The position numbers and the translations under genes are program-made. A DNA stretch of 37,234 nucleotides from Wenzhouxiangella sp. (GTDB lineage Bacteria; Pseudomonadota; Gammaproteobacteria; Xanthomonadales; Wenzhouxiangellaceae): contig SLIA01000310.1 in the NCBI GenBank assembly GCA_007135935.1, forward strand, positions 1 to 37,234. The letters are read 5' to 3'. The notes below the pieces were generated by a model. The model was given only the letters and a program-made list of their open reading frames with translations, ran no database searches and was not told where the DNA came from. This document shows, in pieces, positions 10,011 to 19,220 of this stretch (within the stretch, counting starts at the first letter, position 1; each line of letters begins with the position of its first letter).

Positions 10011-11162
10011 ATGCCTTTTGAAGTGATTGAAAATTACACACCCGGAGCGACCATCAAGGTCGTGGGTATCGGTGGGGGCGGCGGCAACGCCGTCAACCAG
10101 ATGGTGGAATCGGCAATCGAAGGCGTGGATTTCATCTGCGTCAATACCGACTCCCAGGCGCTGCGCAACTTTTCCGGCAAGACCACCTTGCAGATCGGAT
10201 CGAGCGTGACCAAGGGCCTGGGTGCCGGTGCCAATCCCGAAGTCGGACGTCAGTCGGCGCTGGAGGATCGTGATCGCATCTGCGAGATGCTCGAAGGCTG
10301 CGACATGGTTTTCCTGACCGCCGGCATGGGTGGCGGCACCGGTACCGGCGCCATTCCCGTGGTTGCCCAGACCGCCAAGGAAATGGGCATCCTGACCGTG
10401 GCTGTGGTGACCCGTCCGTTCCCCTTCGAGGGACAGCGTCGCCTGGCCGTCGCCCAGCAGGGCATCGACGAGCTGGCCCATCATGTCGATTCCCTGATCA
10501 CCATCCCCAACGCCAAGCTGCTGAGCGTGCTGGGCTCGGAAGTGACCCTGCTCGACGCCTTCAAGTCCGCCAACCAGGTGCTGTCCGGCGCGGTGCAGGG
10601 CATTGCCGAGCTGATCACGCGTCCGGGCCTGATCAACGTCGACTTTGCCGACGTGCGTACGGTCATGAGCGAGATGGGCATGGCGATGATGGGGGCCGGA
10701 TCGGCCCGCGGCGAAGACCGCGCCCTGATGGCCGCCCAGGCCGCCATCGGCTCGCCGTTGCTCGAGGACGTCGACCTCAACGGTGCCTGCGGCATTCTGG
10801 TCAACGTCACCGCCGGCATGACGCTGAGCATGAAGGAGTTCGAAGAGGTCGGTACGACCGTGGCCGATCTGGCCAGCGACGATGCCACGGTGGTCATGGG
10901 TACGGTGATTGATCCCGACATGAGCGACGATCTGCGCGTGACGGTGGTGGCCACCGGGCTGGGCGAGAAGCGGCCCAAGCGCCAGGAAAAGCCGATGAAG
11001 CTGATTCGCACCGGCACCGACAACGAGCCCTTCACGGCGACCGAGAGCGATGAGCCGGCTGCCCAGCAGGACAACCGGGGCGAGAGCAAGAAGTCGTACG
11101 GCGAGCAGAAGGAACTCGATTACCTCGATATTCCGGCGTTTCTGCGCAACCAGGCCGACTGA
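10011..11162 (+). CDS. ftsZ: Cell division GTPase FtsZ
   Basis: ATG at 10011 preceded by GAAAGGAGAG ribosome binding site; GGGGGNAVNQM, GGGTGTGAIPVVA, C-terminal conserved peptide LDYLDIPAFLRNQ. Confidence 0.98.
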   Translation: MPFEVIENYTPGATIKVVGIGGGGGNAVNQMVESAIEGVDFICVNTDSQALRNFSGKTTLQIGSSVTKGLGAGANPEVGRQSALEDRDRICEMLEGCDMVFLTAGMGGGTGTGAIPVVAQTAKEMGILTVAVVTRPFPFEGQRRLAVAQQGIDELAHHVDSLITIPNAKLLSVLGSEVTLLDAFKSANQVLSGAVQGIAELITRPGLINVDFADVRTVMSEMGMAMMGAGSARGEDRALMAAQAAIGSPLLEDVDLNGACGILVNVTAGMTLSMKEFEEVGTTVADLASDDATVVMGTVIDPDMSDDLRVTVVATGLGEKRPKRQEKPMKLIRTGTDNEPFTATESDEPAAQQDNRGESKKSYGEQKELDYLDIPAFLRNQAD

Positions 11163-11210
11163 AGCCCGACGCCCCCGAATGGGGCGTGTCGGAGACCGGC
11201 GGGCCGGGCA

Positions 11211-11258
11211 ACCGGCCGGCACCGCCTCGTTCTCGCCATCGAGGCGGTGCCGGTCGGT
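11211..11258 (+). other. Long hairpin in ftsZ-lpxC intergenic region, no U-tract
   Basis: ACCGGCCGGCACCGCCTCG / CGAGGCGGTGCCGGTCGGT: 14-bp perfect stem (11216-11229 with 11240-11253) extending to about 19 bp with one G.T, loop TTCTCGCCAT; no T-run follows. Confidence 0.75.
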
Positions 11259-11382
11259 GACAAAGGAGTGACAAGGTGTGTTGTTCTTGCGCAACAAGTG
11301 TGGTCAAAACGACGAAAAAGTGCTTTTTCGCGACGAATTCCTGTGCTAGACTTCGTCGCGACTACCAGCATTTGGCTACAAA

Positions 11383-12297
11383 GTGATCAAGCAAAGAACA
11401 CTGAAGAATGTCATTCGTGCCACGGGCGTGGGCATGCACACCGGTGAAAAGGTGCTGATGACCTTGCGTCCGGCACCAGTAAATACCGGAATCGTGTTTC
11501 GTCGCGTCGATCTCGACCCGGTTGTCGAGATCAAGGCCGAACCGCACCGCGTAGGCGATACTGCCCTGTCGACCACCATGGTGGACGACAGCGGGGTGCG
11601 CGTAGCCACCATCGAACATCTCATGTCGGCCCTGGCCGGGCTGGGGATCGACAATCTGTATGTCGACCTCAGTGCCTCGGAGGTGCCGATCATGGATGGC
11701 AGCGCCGGTCCCTTCGCCTTCCTGGTGCAATCGGCCGGCATTGCCGAACAGAATGCGGCCAAGCGTTTCATCAAGGTTCTCAAGCCGGTCGAAGTGCATG
11801 ACGGCGACCGCTGGGTGCGTTTCGAGCCCTACGACGGCTTTCGCGTCAAGTTCACCATAGAATTCGATCACCCGGTCATTCGCTCGCATTCCTGCAAGGC
11901 CGATATCGACTTCTCCACGACCTCCTACCTCAAGGAGGTGGCTCGCGCGCGCACATTCGGGTTCATGCGCGACATCGAATATCTCCGTCAGCGCAACCTG
12001 GTGCTCGGTGGCAGCCTCGACAATGCCGTCGTGCTCGACGACTACCGGGTGCTCAACGAGAACGGTCTGCGCTACGACGACGAGTTCGTCAAGCACAAGG
12101 TGCTCGATGCCATCGGCGATCTCTACCTGCTGGGGCGCAACCCCATCGGCATTTTCACCGGTCACAAGTCCGGGCACGAGCTCAACAATCAGCTCCTGCG
12201 CACCCTGCTGGCCGACGAGACGGCCTGGGAAGAGGTGACCTATGAAGACGATGCGCATGCACCGATCTCCTACGTCCAGCCGGCCCAGGCCGTGTAA
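11383..12297 (+). CDS. lpxC: UDP-3-O-acyl-N-acetylglucosamine deacetylase
   Basis: [24 protein letters not shown]..., [67 protein letters not shown] start at 11383 matches the typical N-terminus of the family. Confidence 0.96.
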   Translation: MIKQRTLKNVIRATGVGMHTGEKVLMTLRPAPVNTGIVFRRVDLDPVVEIKAEPHRVGDTALSTTMVDDSGVRVATIEHLMSALAGLGIDNLYVDLSASEVPIMDGSAGPFAFLVQSAGIAEQNAAKRFIKVLKPVEVHDGDRWVRFEPYDGFRVKFTIEFDHPVIRSHSCKADIDFSTTSYLKEVARARTFGFMRDIEYLRQRNLVLGGSLDNAVVLDDYRVLNENGLRYDDEFVKHKVLDAIGDLYLLGRNPIGIFTGHKSGHELNNQLLRTLLADETAWEEVTYEDDAHAPISYVQPAQAV

Positions 12298-12333
12298 TTC
12301 GGTCACTCGGCCGGTCTCTGGTTGAAGGATCTT

Positions 12334-12365
12334 GCCCCGGCTTCGCGCCGGGGCTTTCTTTTTCA
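12334..12365 (+). terminator. Rho-independent terminator after lpxC (possibly bidirectional with the convergent gene)
   Basis: GCCCCGGC-TTCGC-GCCGGGGC stem followed by TTTCTTTTTC. Confidence 0.85.
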
Positions 12366-12689
12366 GGGCTGGTTCGGGCTCTTTGGCAGGCGTTCGGCGA
12401 CGATGACGCGGGTCCGCTTGAGCGGCTCGGGCAGGTGGCGGTTGGCCTCGGCCAACAGGGATTGTGCCACCAGGCGCGCCTTGCTGGCCCACGCCGGGCT
12501 GGCTGCGGCCAGCACCAGGCAGTCACCCTCGATGCAGGCCACCTGGATCATACCGCGCGCCGACTCGGGCAGAGCCGGCTGAATGGCCCGGTCCAGCTCC
12601 TCGAACAGCCGCCCGGCCTTGAGCAGGGCATTGAGCCGCCGGTCGTCGCCGGCCACTTGTTCCAGGCTTCGCTCGGATTTCTTTTCCAT
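12363..12689 (-). CDS. DUF721 / DciA-like protein
   Basis: 108-aa protein with DciA-like pattern (AGRLFEELDRAIQPALPESARGMIQVACIEGDCLVLAAASPAWASKARLVAQSLLAEAN); typical location between lpxC and secA. Confidence 0.7.
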   Translation of the reverse strand: MEKKSERSLEQVAGDDRRLNALLKAGRLFEELDRAIQPALPESARGMIQVACIEGDCLVLAAASPAWASKARLVAQSLLAEANRHLPEPLKRTRVIVAERLPKSPNQP

Positions 12690-12721
12690 TGGTCAATGGT
12701 AGCGCAAGCTTGTCGGTGAGG

Positions 12722-12827
12722 GACCAGGGACCAGGGACCAGGTTGGACTGCCACCGACCACTGACTTCCGACCTTCCCCATTCACCCATTCACCCATTCA
12801 CCCGTCGACTCGTCGACCCGTTCCTCC
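12722..12827. repeat. Short-unit tandem array: GACCAGG x3 (7 bp), then ATTCACCC x3 followed by degenerate 8-bp units
   Basis: GACCAGG at 12722, 12729, 12736; ATTCACCC at 12780, 12788, 12796, then GTCGACTC, GTCGACCC, GTTCCTCC in the same 8-bp phase to 12827. Confidence 0.85.
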
Positions 12828-12931
12828 GGAACCCGCCTTTCACGCTACAATGGCAGGCTGTCCTTGCAGCACCTTTTCGCTGTCCCCATTTACAACAATC
12901 AGCTAGCGAATAACCAACGAACGGACTCCGT

Positions 12932-15658
12932 ATGCTCAAAGCCCTGATCACCAAGGTCGTCGGCAGCCGCAACGAACGGCTGGTCAAGCGCCTGCAAAAG
13001 GATGTCGAGGCGATCAATGCCCTCGAACCCGAATTCCAGAATCTCTCCGATGACGAGCTGCGCGCCAAGACCGAAGAGTTTCGCAAGCGCCACGCCGACG
13101 GCACCAGCCTCGACGAGTTGCTGCCGGAGGCCTTTGCGGCGACGCGCGAAGCCTCCGTTCGTACCATGGGAATGCGCCATTTCGACGTTCAGCTTATCGG
13201 CGGCATGGTGCTGCATCAGGGCAAGATCGCCGAGATGAAGACCGGCGAGGGCAAGACGCTGGTCGCCACGCTGGCCGTCTACCTCAACGCCATTGCCGAC
13301 AAGGGCGTGCATGTGGTCACGGTCAACGACTATCTCGCCCGCCGTGACGCCGAATGGATGAAGCCCATCTACGACGCCCTGGGCCTGACCGTCGGTGTTT
13401 CCGTGCCGGGCATGACGCCCGACGCCAAGCGCGAGGCGTATGCCGCCGATGTGACCTACGGCACCAACAACGAATTCGGATTCGACTACCTGCGCGACAA
13501 CATGGCGTTTTCGCTCGAGCAGCGCGTGCAGCGCGGGCGCGCGTTCGCGATTGTCGACGAGGTCGACTCGATTCTCATCGACGAGGCGCGCACACCGCTG
13601 ATCATCTCCGGTCCGACCGACGAGGGCCCGGACATCTATCTGAAGATGAATCGCATTGTTCCCGCGCTCGAGCCTCAGGAGGAGGAAGAGGGTCCTGGCG
13701 ATTTCACCATCGACGAGAAGACCAAGCAGGTCTACCTGACCGAGGAAGGGATGGCCAAGACCGAGCGTCTGCTGGCACAGGCCGGACTGCTCGAGGCCGA
13801 CGACAGCCTCTACAATGCCAACAACCTGGGCCTGATGCACACCCTCAATGCCTCGCTGCGCGCGCATCACCTGTTTGCCAGGGACGTCGATTACATCGTG
13901 CGTGACGGCGAGGTGGTCATCGTCGACGAGTTCACCGGCCGTACCCTGCCGGGCCGGCGCTGGTCGGAAGGGCTGCACCAGGCCGTTGAGGCCAAGGAAG
14001 GGGTGCCGATTCAGCGCGAGAACCAGACCCTGGCCTCGATCACCTTCCAGAACTACTTCCGGCTCTACGAGAAGTTGTCCGGGATGACCGGTACGGCCGA
14101 TACCGAGGCCTACGAGTTCCAGAGCATTTACGGTCTGGAGGTGGTCGTGATTCCGACCCACCGGCCGATGGTGCGTGAGGATCATCCCGACCTGGTGTTT
14201 TTGACCAAGCAGCAGAAGTTCGATGCCATCGTGGCCGATATCAAGGAGCGGGTGGCCAACGGCCAGCCCGTGCTGGTCGGGACCACCTCGATCGAGAATT
14301 CCGAGCTGATTTCGAAGGAACTGAAGAAATCCGATATTCCTCACGAGGTGCTCAACGCCAAGCAGCACGAGCGCGAGGCGCACATCATCGAGCAGGCCGG
14401 CCGCCCGGGCTCGGTCACCATCGCCACCAACATGGCCGGCCGCGGTACCGATATCGTGCTCGGCGGCAATCTCGACGCCGAACTGGCCGAGCTCGGCGAG
14501 AACGCATCGGAGGAGGATCGTCGCAAGGTCAAGGAAGCGTGGCAGAAGCGCCACGACGCGGTCATCGAAGCCGGTGGACTGCATATCATCGGCACCGAAC
14601 GCCACGAGTCGCGCCGCATCGACAACCAGTTGCGCGGCCGTGCCGGCCGTCAGGGCGATCCCGGCTCCAGCCGGTTCTACCTGTCGCTCGAAGACAATCT
14701 CATGCGCATTTTCGCCTCCGAGCGCATGGGCAACATGATGGCCAAGCTGGGCATGAAGGATGGCGAGGCCATCGAACATCCCTGGGTGACGCGGGCGATC
14801 GAGAACGCCCAGCGCAAGGTCGAGGCTCACAACTTCGATCTGAGAAAACACCTGCTGGACTTCGACGACGTCGCCAACGACCAGCGGCGGGTGATCTATA
14901 CCCAGCGCAACGAATTGATGGAGGCCGACGACATCAAGGACACCATCGATTCGGTGCGAGAAGAGGTGTTCGACGACCTCATCAGCCAGTTTGTGCCGCC
15001 CGAGTCGATCGACGAGATGTGGGATCCGGAAGGCCTGGAGCGGGCGCTCGGTGGCGATTTCGGCATCGAGGTGCCGGTGCGCCAGTGGCTGGACGAAGAT
15101 GCCGATCTTGACGAGTCCGGTCTGCGCGAAAAGATCATGGAAAAGGTCAATGCCCACTTCGAAGCCAAGGAGGAGATGACCGGTTCGGAGGTCATGCGCC
15201 AGTTCGAGAAGGCATTGATGCTCAGCATCCTCGACCAGCAGTGGAAGGAGCACCTGGCGAGCATGGACTACCTGCGGCGCGGCATCAACCTGCGTGCGTT
15301 TGCCCAGAAGAAGCCACAGCAGGAGTTCAAGCGCGAAGGCTTCGAGATGTTCACCGCCATGCTCGATACCATGAAGCACGAGGTGATGAAGGGGCTGGCC
15401 AGGGTGCGCATCCGCAGCGAGGACGATGTCGAGGCGGTCGACCAGCAGCGCCGGCGCGAGGCGCCGATGCAGTTCCAGCACGCCGAGGCCCAGTCGGCCA
15501 CCGCCGGCGGTCCGGGTAGCGCCGACGATCAGCGCGGGCGCGGCGAGGATCTCAAGCCGGACACCTTCGTGCGCGAGGGGCGCAAGGTCGGCCGCAACGA
15601 GCCGTGCCCCTGTGGGTCGGGCAAGAAATACAAGCAATGTCACGGCAAGCTGGGATGA
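12932..15658 (+). CDS. secA: Preprotein translocase ATPase SecA
   Basis: [77 protein letters not shown]-terminal zinc motif [20 protein letters not shown]. Confidence 0.98.
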   Translation: MLKALITKVVGSRNERLVKRLQKDVEAINALEPEFQNLSDDELRAKTEEFRKRHADGTSLDELLPEAFAATREASVRTMGMRHFDVQLIGGMVLHQGKIAEMKTGEGKTLVATLAVYLNAIADKGVHVVTVNDYLARRDAEWMKPIYDALGLTVGVSVPGMTPDAKREAYAADVTYGTNNEFGFDYLRDNMAFSLEQRVQRGRAFAIVDEVDSILIDEARTPLIISGPTDEGPDIYLKMNRIVPALEPQEEEEGPGDFTIDEKTKQVYLTEEGMAKTERLLAQAGLLEADDSLYNANNLGLMHTLNASLRAHHLFARDVDYIVRDGEVVIVDEFTGRTLPGRRWSEGLHQAVEAKEGVPIQRENQTLASITFQNYFRLYEKLSGMTGTADTEAYEFQSIYGLEVVVIPTHRPMVREDHPDLVFLTKQQKFDAIVADIKERVANGQPVLVGTTSIENSELISKELKKSDIPHEVLNAKQHEREAHIIEQAGRPGSVTIATNMAGRGTDIVLGGNLDAELAELGENASEEDRRKVKEAWQKRHDAVIEAGGLHIIGTERHESRRIDNQLRGRAGRQGDPGSSRFYLSLEDNLMRIFASERMGNMMAKLGMKDGEAIEHPWVTRAIENAQRKVEAHNFDLRKHLLDFDDVANDQRRVIYTQRNELMEADDIKDTIDSVREEVFDDLISQFVPPESIDEMWDPEGLERALGGDFGIEVPVRQWLDEDADLDESGLREKIMEKVNAHFEAKEEMTGSEVMRQFEKALMLSILDQQWKEHLASMDYLRRGINLRAFAQKKPQQEFKREGFEMFTAMLDTMKHEVMKGLARVRIRSEDDVEAVDQQRRREAPMQFQHAEAQSATAGGPGSADDQRGRGEDLKPDTFVREGRKVGRNEPCPCGSGKKYKQCHGKLG

Positions 15659-15668
15659 ATCGGCGGGT

Positions 15669-15689
15669 CGTGAGCCGTGAGCCGTGAGA
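15669..15689. repeat. Short 7-bp tandem repeat CGTGAGC x3 (last unit CGTGAGA)
   Basis: CGTGAGC CGTGAGC CGTGAGA directly after the secA stop and overlapping the only in-frame upstream GTG of the next gene. Confidence 0.7.
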
Positions 15690-16669
15690 CCCTGACCGGA
15701 TCGCCCGCGACCATTGAGCATCCGGCCCGAATCCGGGTCGCGGCCGGGGTGATTCGGGACCGCTCCGGCAATATTCTGCTAAGCCAGCGCCCCGCGGGCA
15801 AACACCTGGCCGGCACCTGGGAGTTCCCCGGTGGCAAATGCGATGCCGATGAAAGTGCCGCCCAGGCGCTGATCCGGGAGCTCGACGAGGAGCTCGGGAT
15901 CCAGGTCGAATCGGCCGCTCCTCTGCTGGCCTTGACCCATGCCTACCCCGAACGCACGGTCCAGTTGATCCTGATGGAAGTGGCTGCCTACCGCGGGCAT
16001 GCGCATGGGCGCGAGGGGCAGGCCCTGCGCTGGGTGGCTGCGCATGAACTCGATGCGCTGGAGATGCCGGCTGCCGACCGCCCCATCGTCAAGGCCCTTT
16101 CGATCGATCCGCGCTACGCCATTACGCCGGATCCGGCCGACCTGGGTGGGCCAAGCGGTCTGCTGGAGTGGGCCGATACGGCTTTCGCCGCCGGCCATCG
16201 GCTGATGCAGTTGCGAGCCCACAGCCTGGGCTCGGCGGCCTTGACCGACCTGGCCGGTCGCTTCGGCGCGCTGGCCCGCCGTCACGGCGCGCAATGGCTG
16301 CTCAATGGGCCGCCGGAACTGGCACTGGAGCTCGGGGCAGACGGCGTTCACCTGACCGGCAGGGCGCTTGCCGAGACCGGCACACGGCCACTGCCCGAGG
16401 ATCGATTGGTCATGGCTTCTTGTCACGACCGCCACGATCTGGCCCAGGCCGGTCGCATCGGGGCTGACCTGGTCTGTCTGTCGCCGGTCGGGAATACCGG
16501 CTCGCACCCCGACGCCGCCCCGATGGGTTGGGCCGGACTGCAGGCGCTGATTCGCCATGCCCCGTTGCCCGTGTTTGCGCTTGGCGGCATGGCGCCGGAC
16601 GATCTCGATCAGGCCCGTCGCCACGGTGCCTTCGGGGTAGCCGGCATTTCCGCCTTTGCCGGAACCTGA
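15677..16669 (+). CDS. Nudix (MutT-like) hydrolase fused to a thiamine-phosphate-synthase-like C-terminal domain
   Basis: Nudix box region WEFPGGKCDADESAAQALIRELDEELGI; C-terminal TIM-barrel-like ThiE similarity (HRLMQLRAHSLG..., GADGVHLTG, DLVCLSPVGNTGSHPDAAPMGW, VFALGGMAPDDL). Start codon uncertain (GTG 15677). Confidence 0.88.
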   Translation: MSRETLTGSPATIEHPARIRVAAGVIRDRSGNILLSQRPAGKHLAGTWEFPGGKCDADESAAQALIRELDEELGIQVESAAPLLALTHAYPERTVQLILMEVAAYRGHAHGREGQALRWVAAHELDALEMPAADRPIVKALSIDPRYAITPDPADLGGPSGLLEWADTAFAAGHRLMQLRAHSLGSAALTDLAGRFGALARRHGAQWLLNGPPELALELGADGVHLTGRALAETGTRPLPEDRLVMASCHDRHDLAQAGRIGADLVCLSPVGNTGSHPDAAPMGWAGLQALIRHAPLPVFALGGMAPDDLDQARRHGAFGVAGISAFAGT

Positions 16670-16670
16670 C

Positions 16671-17384
16671 ATGAATACCCTGTCACGAACCCGTCTGCCG
16701 CTGAAGACACGCCAGCTGCCGCCGCCCGGGATGGTGGATCTGTGGCTGATTGCATTACAGCAATTGCCGCTGGATTCCGTGCCTGCCGGTCACGATCGTC
16801 CTGCCTGGCTGCGCGGTCAGCGCATTCGGCAACGGTTCATGCTGCGTTTGCTGCTGGGTAGTTACCTGGGGTGCCCGGGGCGTGACCTTGAGCTGGTGCG
16901 CGGCGAGCGCGGCAAGCCGATGCTCGGCCAGCGTCATGCCGAAACAGCCTTGACATTCAATGTCTCGCACAGCGGCGATTGGCTGGCCGTGGTCGTCGGG
17001 CATGACTGCCCGGTGGGCGTGGATATCGAGCTTGAACGCAGCATGCCGCGTGCCGTGGCGCTGGCCAGGCGTTATTTCCCCGCAGTCGAGGCCGACGCGC
17101 TCTCCGGCCTGGATGAACCCTTTCGCTCAAGGACCTTCCTGCAGCACTGGACGGCGCGCGAAGCCCTGGTCAAGGCACGAGGCTGTGGCCTGGCCGGCAC
17201 CATGGATTGCATCGCACTCGGGGGCAGTCCGCCGGCGATCGCGGGATTGCCGTCGAGCTGGCCCGCGGACGATCAGTGGTCGTTGGTGATGCCGCCCCTG
17301 CCCGAGGGGCTGGTCGGGCATGTCGCGGTCGCGCGTTCCGGCGTCGGCGTCGACACCCGCGTGCTTGAAACACCCGGAGCGTAG
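16671..17384 (+). CDS. Sfp-type 4'-phosphopantetheinyl transferase superfamily protein
   Basis: LTFNVSHSGDWLAVVV, CPVGVDIELERS, FLQHWTAREALVKARGCGL (Sfp-like motifs); ATG at 16671. Confidence 0.85.
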   Translation: MNTLSRTRLPLKTRQLPPPGMVDLWLIALQQLPLDSVPAGHDRPAWLRGQRIRQRFMLRLLLGSYLGCPGRDLELVRGERGKPMLGQRHAETALTFNVSHSGDWLAVVVGHDCPVGVDIELERSMPRAVALARRYFPAVEADALSGLDEPFRSRTFLQHWTAREALVKARGCGLAGTMDCIALGGSPPAIAGLPSSWPADDQWSLVMPPLPEGLVGHVAVARSGVGVDTRVLETPGA

Positions 17385-17391
17385 CAGGGCG

Positions 17392-19152
17392 ATGAGACGG
17401 CTGTCGCTTGCGTTGCTGGTGCTTGTGCTGGGTGCGTGCAGTCTCTCGCCCGAGCGGCGGGCGGAGATCGACGCGCTTGTCGAACGTGAGCGCGGCAGTG
17501 TGGCGCTCATTCCCGACCCGGCCCCGCAGGTGCTGAATTCGCGGCTGGACGCGCTGGTTCCGGATGACGGCGGCCATCATCTGCTGCTGATCGAGCAGGG
17601 CAGCGATGCCCTGGCCATGCGTATCCACCTGATTCGCTCGGCGCGTGAAAGCATCGAGCTGATGAATTACATCTTCCATGACGACGAGTCCGGTCAGCTG
17701 CTGTTGGCCGAACTGATCGATGCCGCCCGTCGTGGCGTGTCGGTCCGGGTGCTGGTCGACAGCCTGTTCTCGCTCGACGACGTCGAACTGCTAGCCGGCC
17801 TGGAACTGCTCGATGCCGGAATCGAGATCAGCTTCTACAATCCGTTGTTCGATCGCGCCTCGCTGGGAGACCTGGCTTTTGCCAGTGCCGTGATCTGCTG
17901 CTTTCGGCAGATCAACAACCGACTGCATCACAAGCTTCTGGCCGTCGATGGCCGCCATGGCATGGTCGGTGGGCGCAACAGCGCCGACCGCTATTTCGAC
18001 CTCGACACACGCATGAATTTTCTCGATATGGAGGTGGTCGTGTCCGGGGACGTGGTCGCGGAAATGAGTGCGGATTTCGACGACTTCTGGCAGCACACCG
18101 CCAGTCTTCCGACGCGATACACCCGGGATGTGGCAGCGGTGCTCGAGAAACGTCGGCCCGAGGCCATGGTGCTTAAGCGCGACAACCGCGCTGCCTATGC
18201 GCTCGATCTGGTCGACAGCCCGGAATGGTTCGACAAGCTGGTCGGCGAGGCCGGCTTTGCGGTCGGCGCAGTGCGCTATTTTTCCGACCCGCCGGACAAG
18301 ACATGGCACCGGGAAAGCGAGGTCTCCACCCGCGTGCTGCATGAGCTGATCGCCAACGCCACCGAAAGCGTGCTCATCCAGACGCCTTATTTCGTGCTCT
18401 CACGTGACTTCGAGCGCTTGCTGGCCGGCCTCGACGACTCGGTGGAGGTGGTCGTCTCGAGCAATTCGCTGGCCTCCACCGACGCCTGGCCGGTCTATGC
18501 CATCTCGCGCCGACAGCGGTATCGCATGGTCAGCGGGCTTGGCGTGCGCCTGTACGAGGCCAAACCCTTCCCGGCCGATCTCGAACAATTCAATCGCCGT
18601 TACGAGCAGCTGGTTATCGATCGCGCGCTGGGCATTACCAGTCCGATGCGCATCGATCCGCCCAGTGCCACGGCCGAGCGTCCCGGGCCGCGCATCAGCG
18701 TCCACGCCAAGTTGCTTGTCATCGACGGGCGCATTGCCGTGGTGACGTCGCACAACTTCGACCCGCGCTCGGAGCTGTTCAATACCGAAAACGGCATCGT
18801 CGTCGAGGACGAGGTATTCGCCCGTGCCTTGAGCGATTACATCGAAACCATGATTGAACCGCGCAACAGCTGGCTGGTGGCTGCACGTCCGGAAGGCCCG
18901 CCCGTCATCGGGTCGATCAACCGCGGCATGGCGCGGGTATCGAGGCGCCTGCCGACCCTGGACCTGTGGCCGTGGTACCTGACCGAGAACTACCGTGTCG
19001 ACGAAGAGGCAACGGCGATCGGTCCGGATCATCCCGACTTTCACGATCACCACGAAGCGGTGGGCCTGATGCCCGATGTGGTGCTGCTGCGCCGTATTTT
19101 TTCCACCGGCCTGGTGAGCCGCATGTTCGGGTTCCTGCGCCCGATCATGTGA
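17392..19152 (+). CDS. Phospholipase D / cardiolipin synthase-like lipoprotein (two HKD motifs)
   Basis: ATG at 17392, lipobox LGACS; HHKLLAVDGRHGMVGGRNSADRYF and HAKLLVIDGRIAVVTSHNFDPRS. Confidence 0.88.
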   Translation: MRRLSLALLVLVLGACSLSPERRAEIDALVERERGSVALIPDPAPQVLNSRLDALVPDDGGHHLLLIEQGSDALAMRIHLIRSARESIELMNYIFHDDESGQLLLAELIDAARRGVSVRVLVDSLFSLDDVELLAGLELLDAGIEISFYNPLFDRASLGDLAFASAVICCFRQINNRLHHKLLAVDGRHGMVGGRNSADRYFDLDTRMNFLDMEVVVSGDVVAEMSADFDDFWQHTASLPTRYTRDVAAVLEKRRPEAMVLKRDNRAAYALDLVDSPEWFDKLVGEAGFAVGAVRYFSDPPDKTWHRESEVSTRVLHELIANATESVLIQTPYFVLSRDFERLLAGLDDSVEVVVSSNSLASTDAWPVYAISRRQRYRMVSGLGVRLYEAKPFPADLEQFNRRYEQLVIDRALGITSPMRIDPPSATAERPGPRISVHAKLLVIDGRIAVVTSHNFDPRSELFNTENGIVVEDEVFARALSDYIETMIEPRNSWLVAARPEGPPVIGSINRGMARVSRRLPTLDLWPWYLTENYRVDEEATAIGPDHPDFHDHHEAVGLMPDVVLLRRIFSTGLVSRMFGFLRPIM

Positions 19153-19220
19153 AGCGTCTGCAGAGTGTTCAGGTCGTGGCGAGGCGGCACAATCCGGCGC
19201 CGGCCTTGAGCGCTATCGGG

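Noticed and set aside
12899-15721. 940-aa minus-strand ORF covering secA
   Set aside because: Antisense shadow of secA in high-GC DNA; composition (H, G, Q, V rich, no recognisable domains) and exact overlap with a clear secA make coding implausible.
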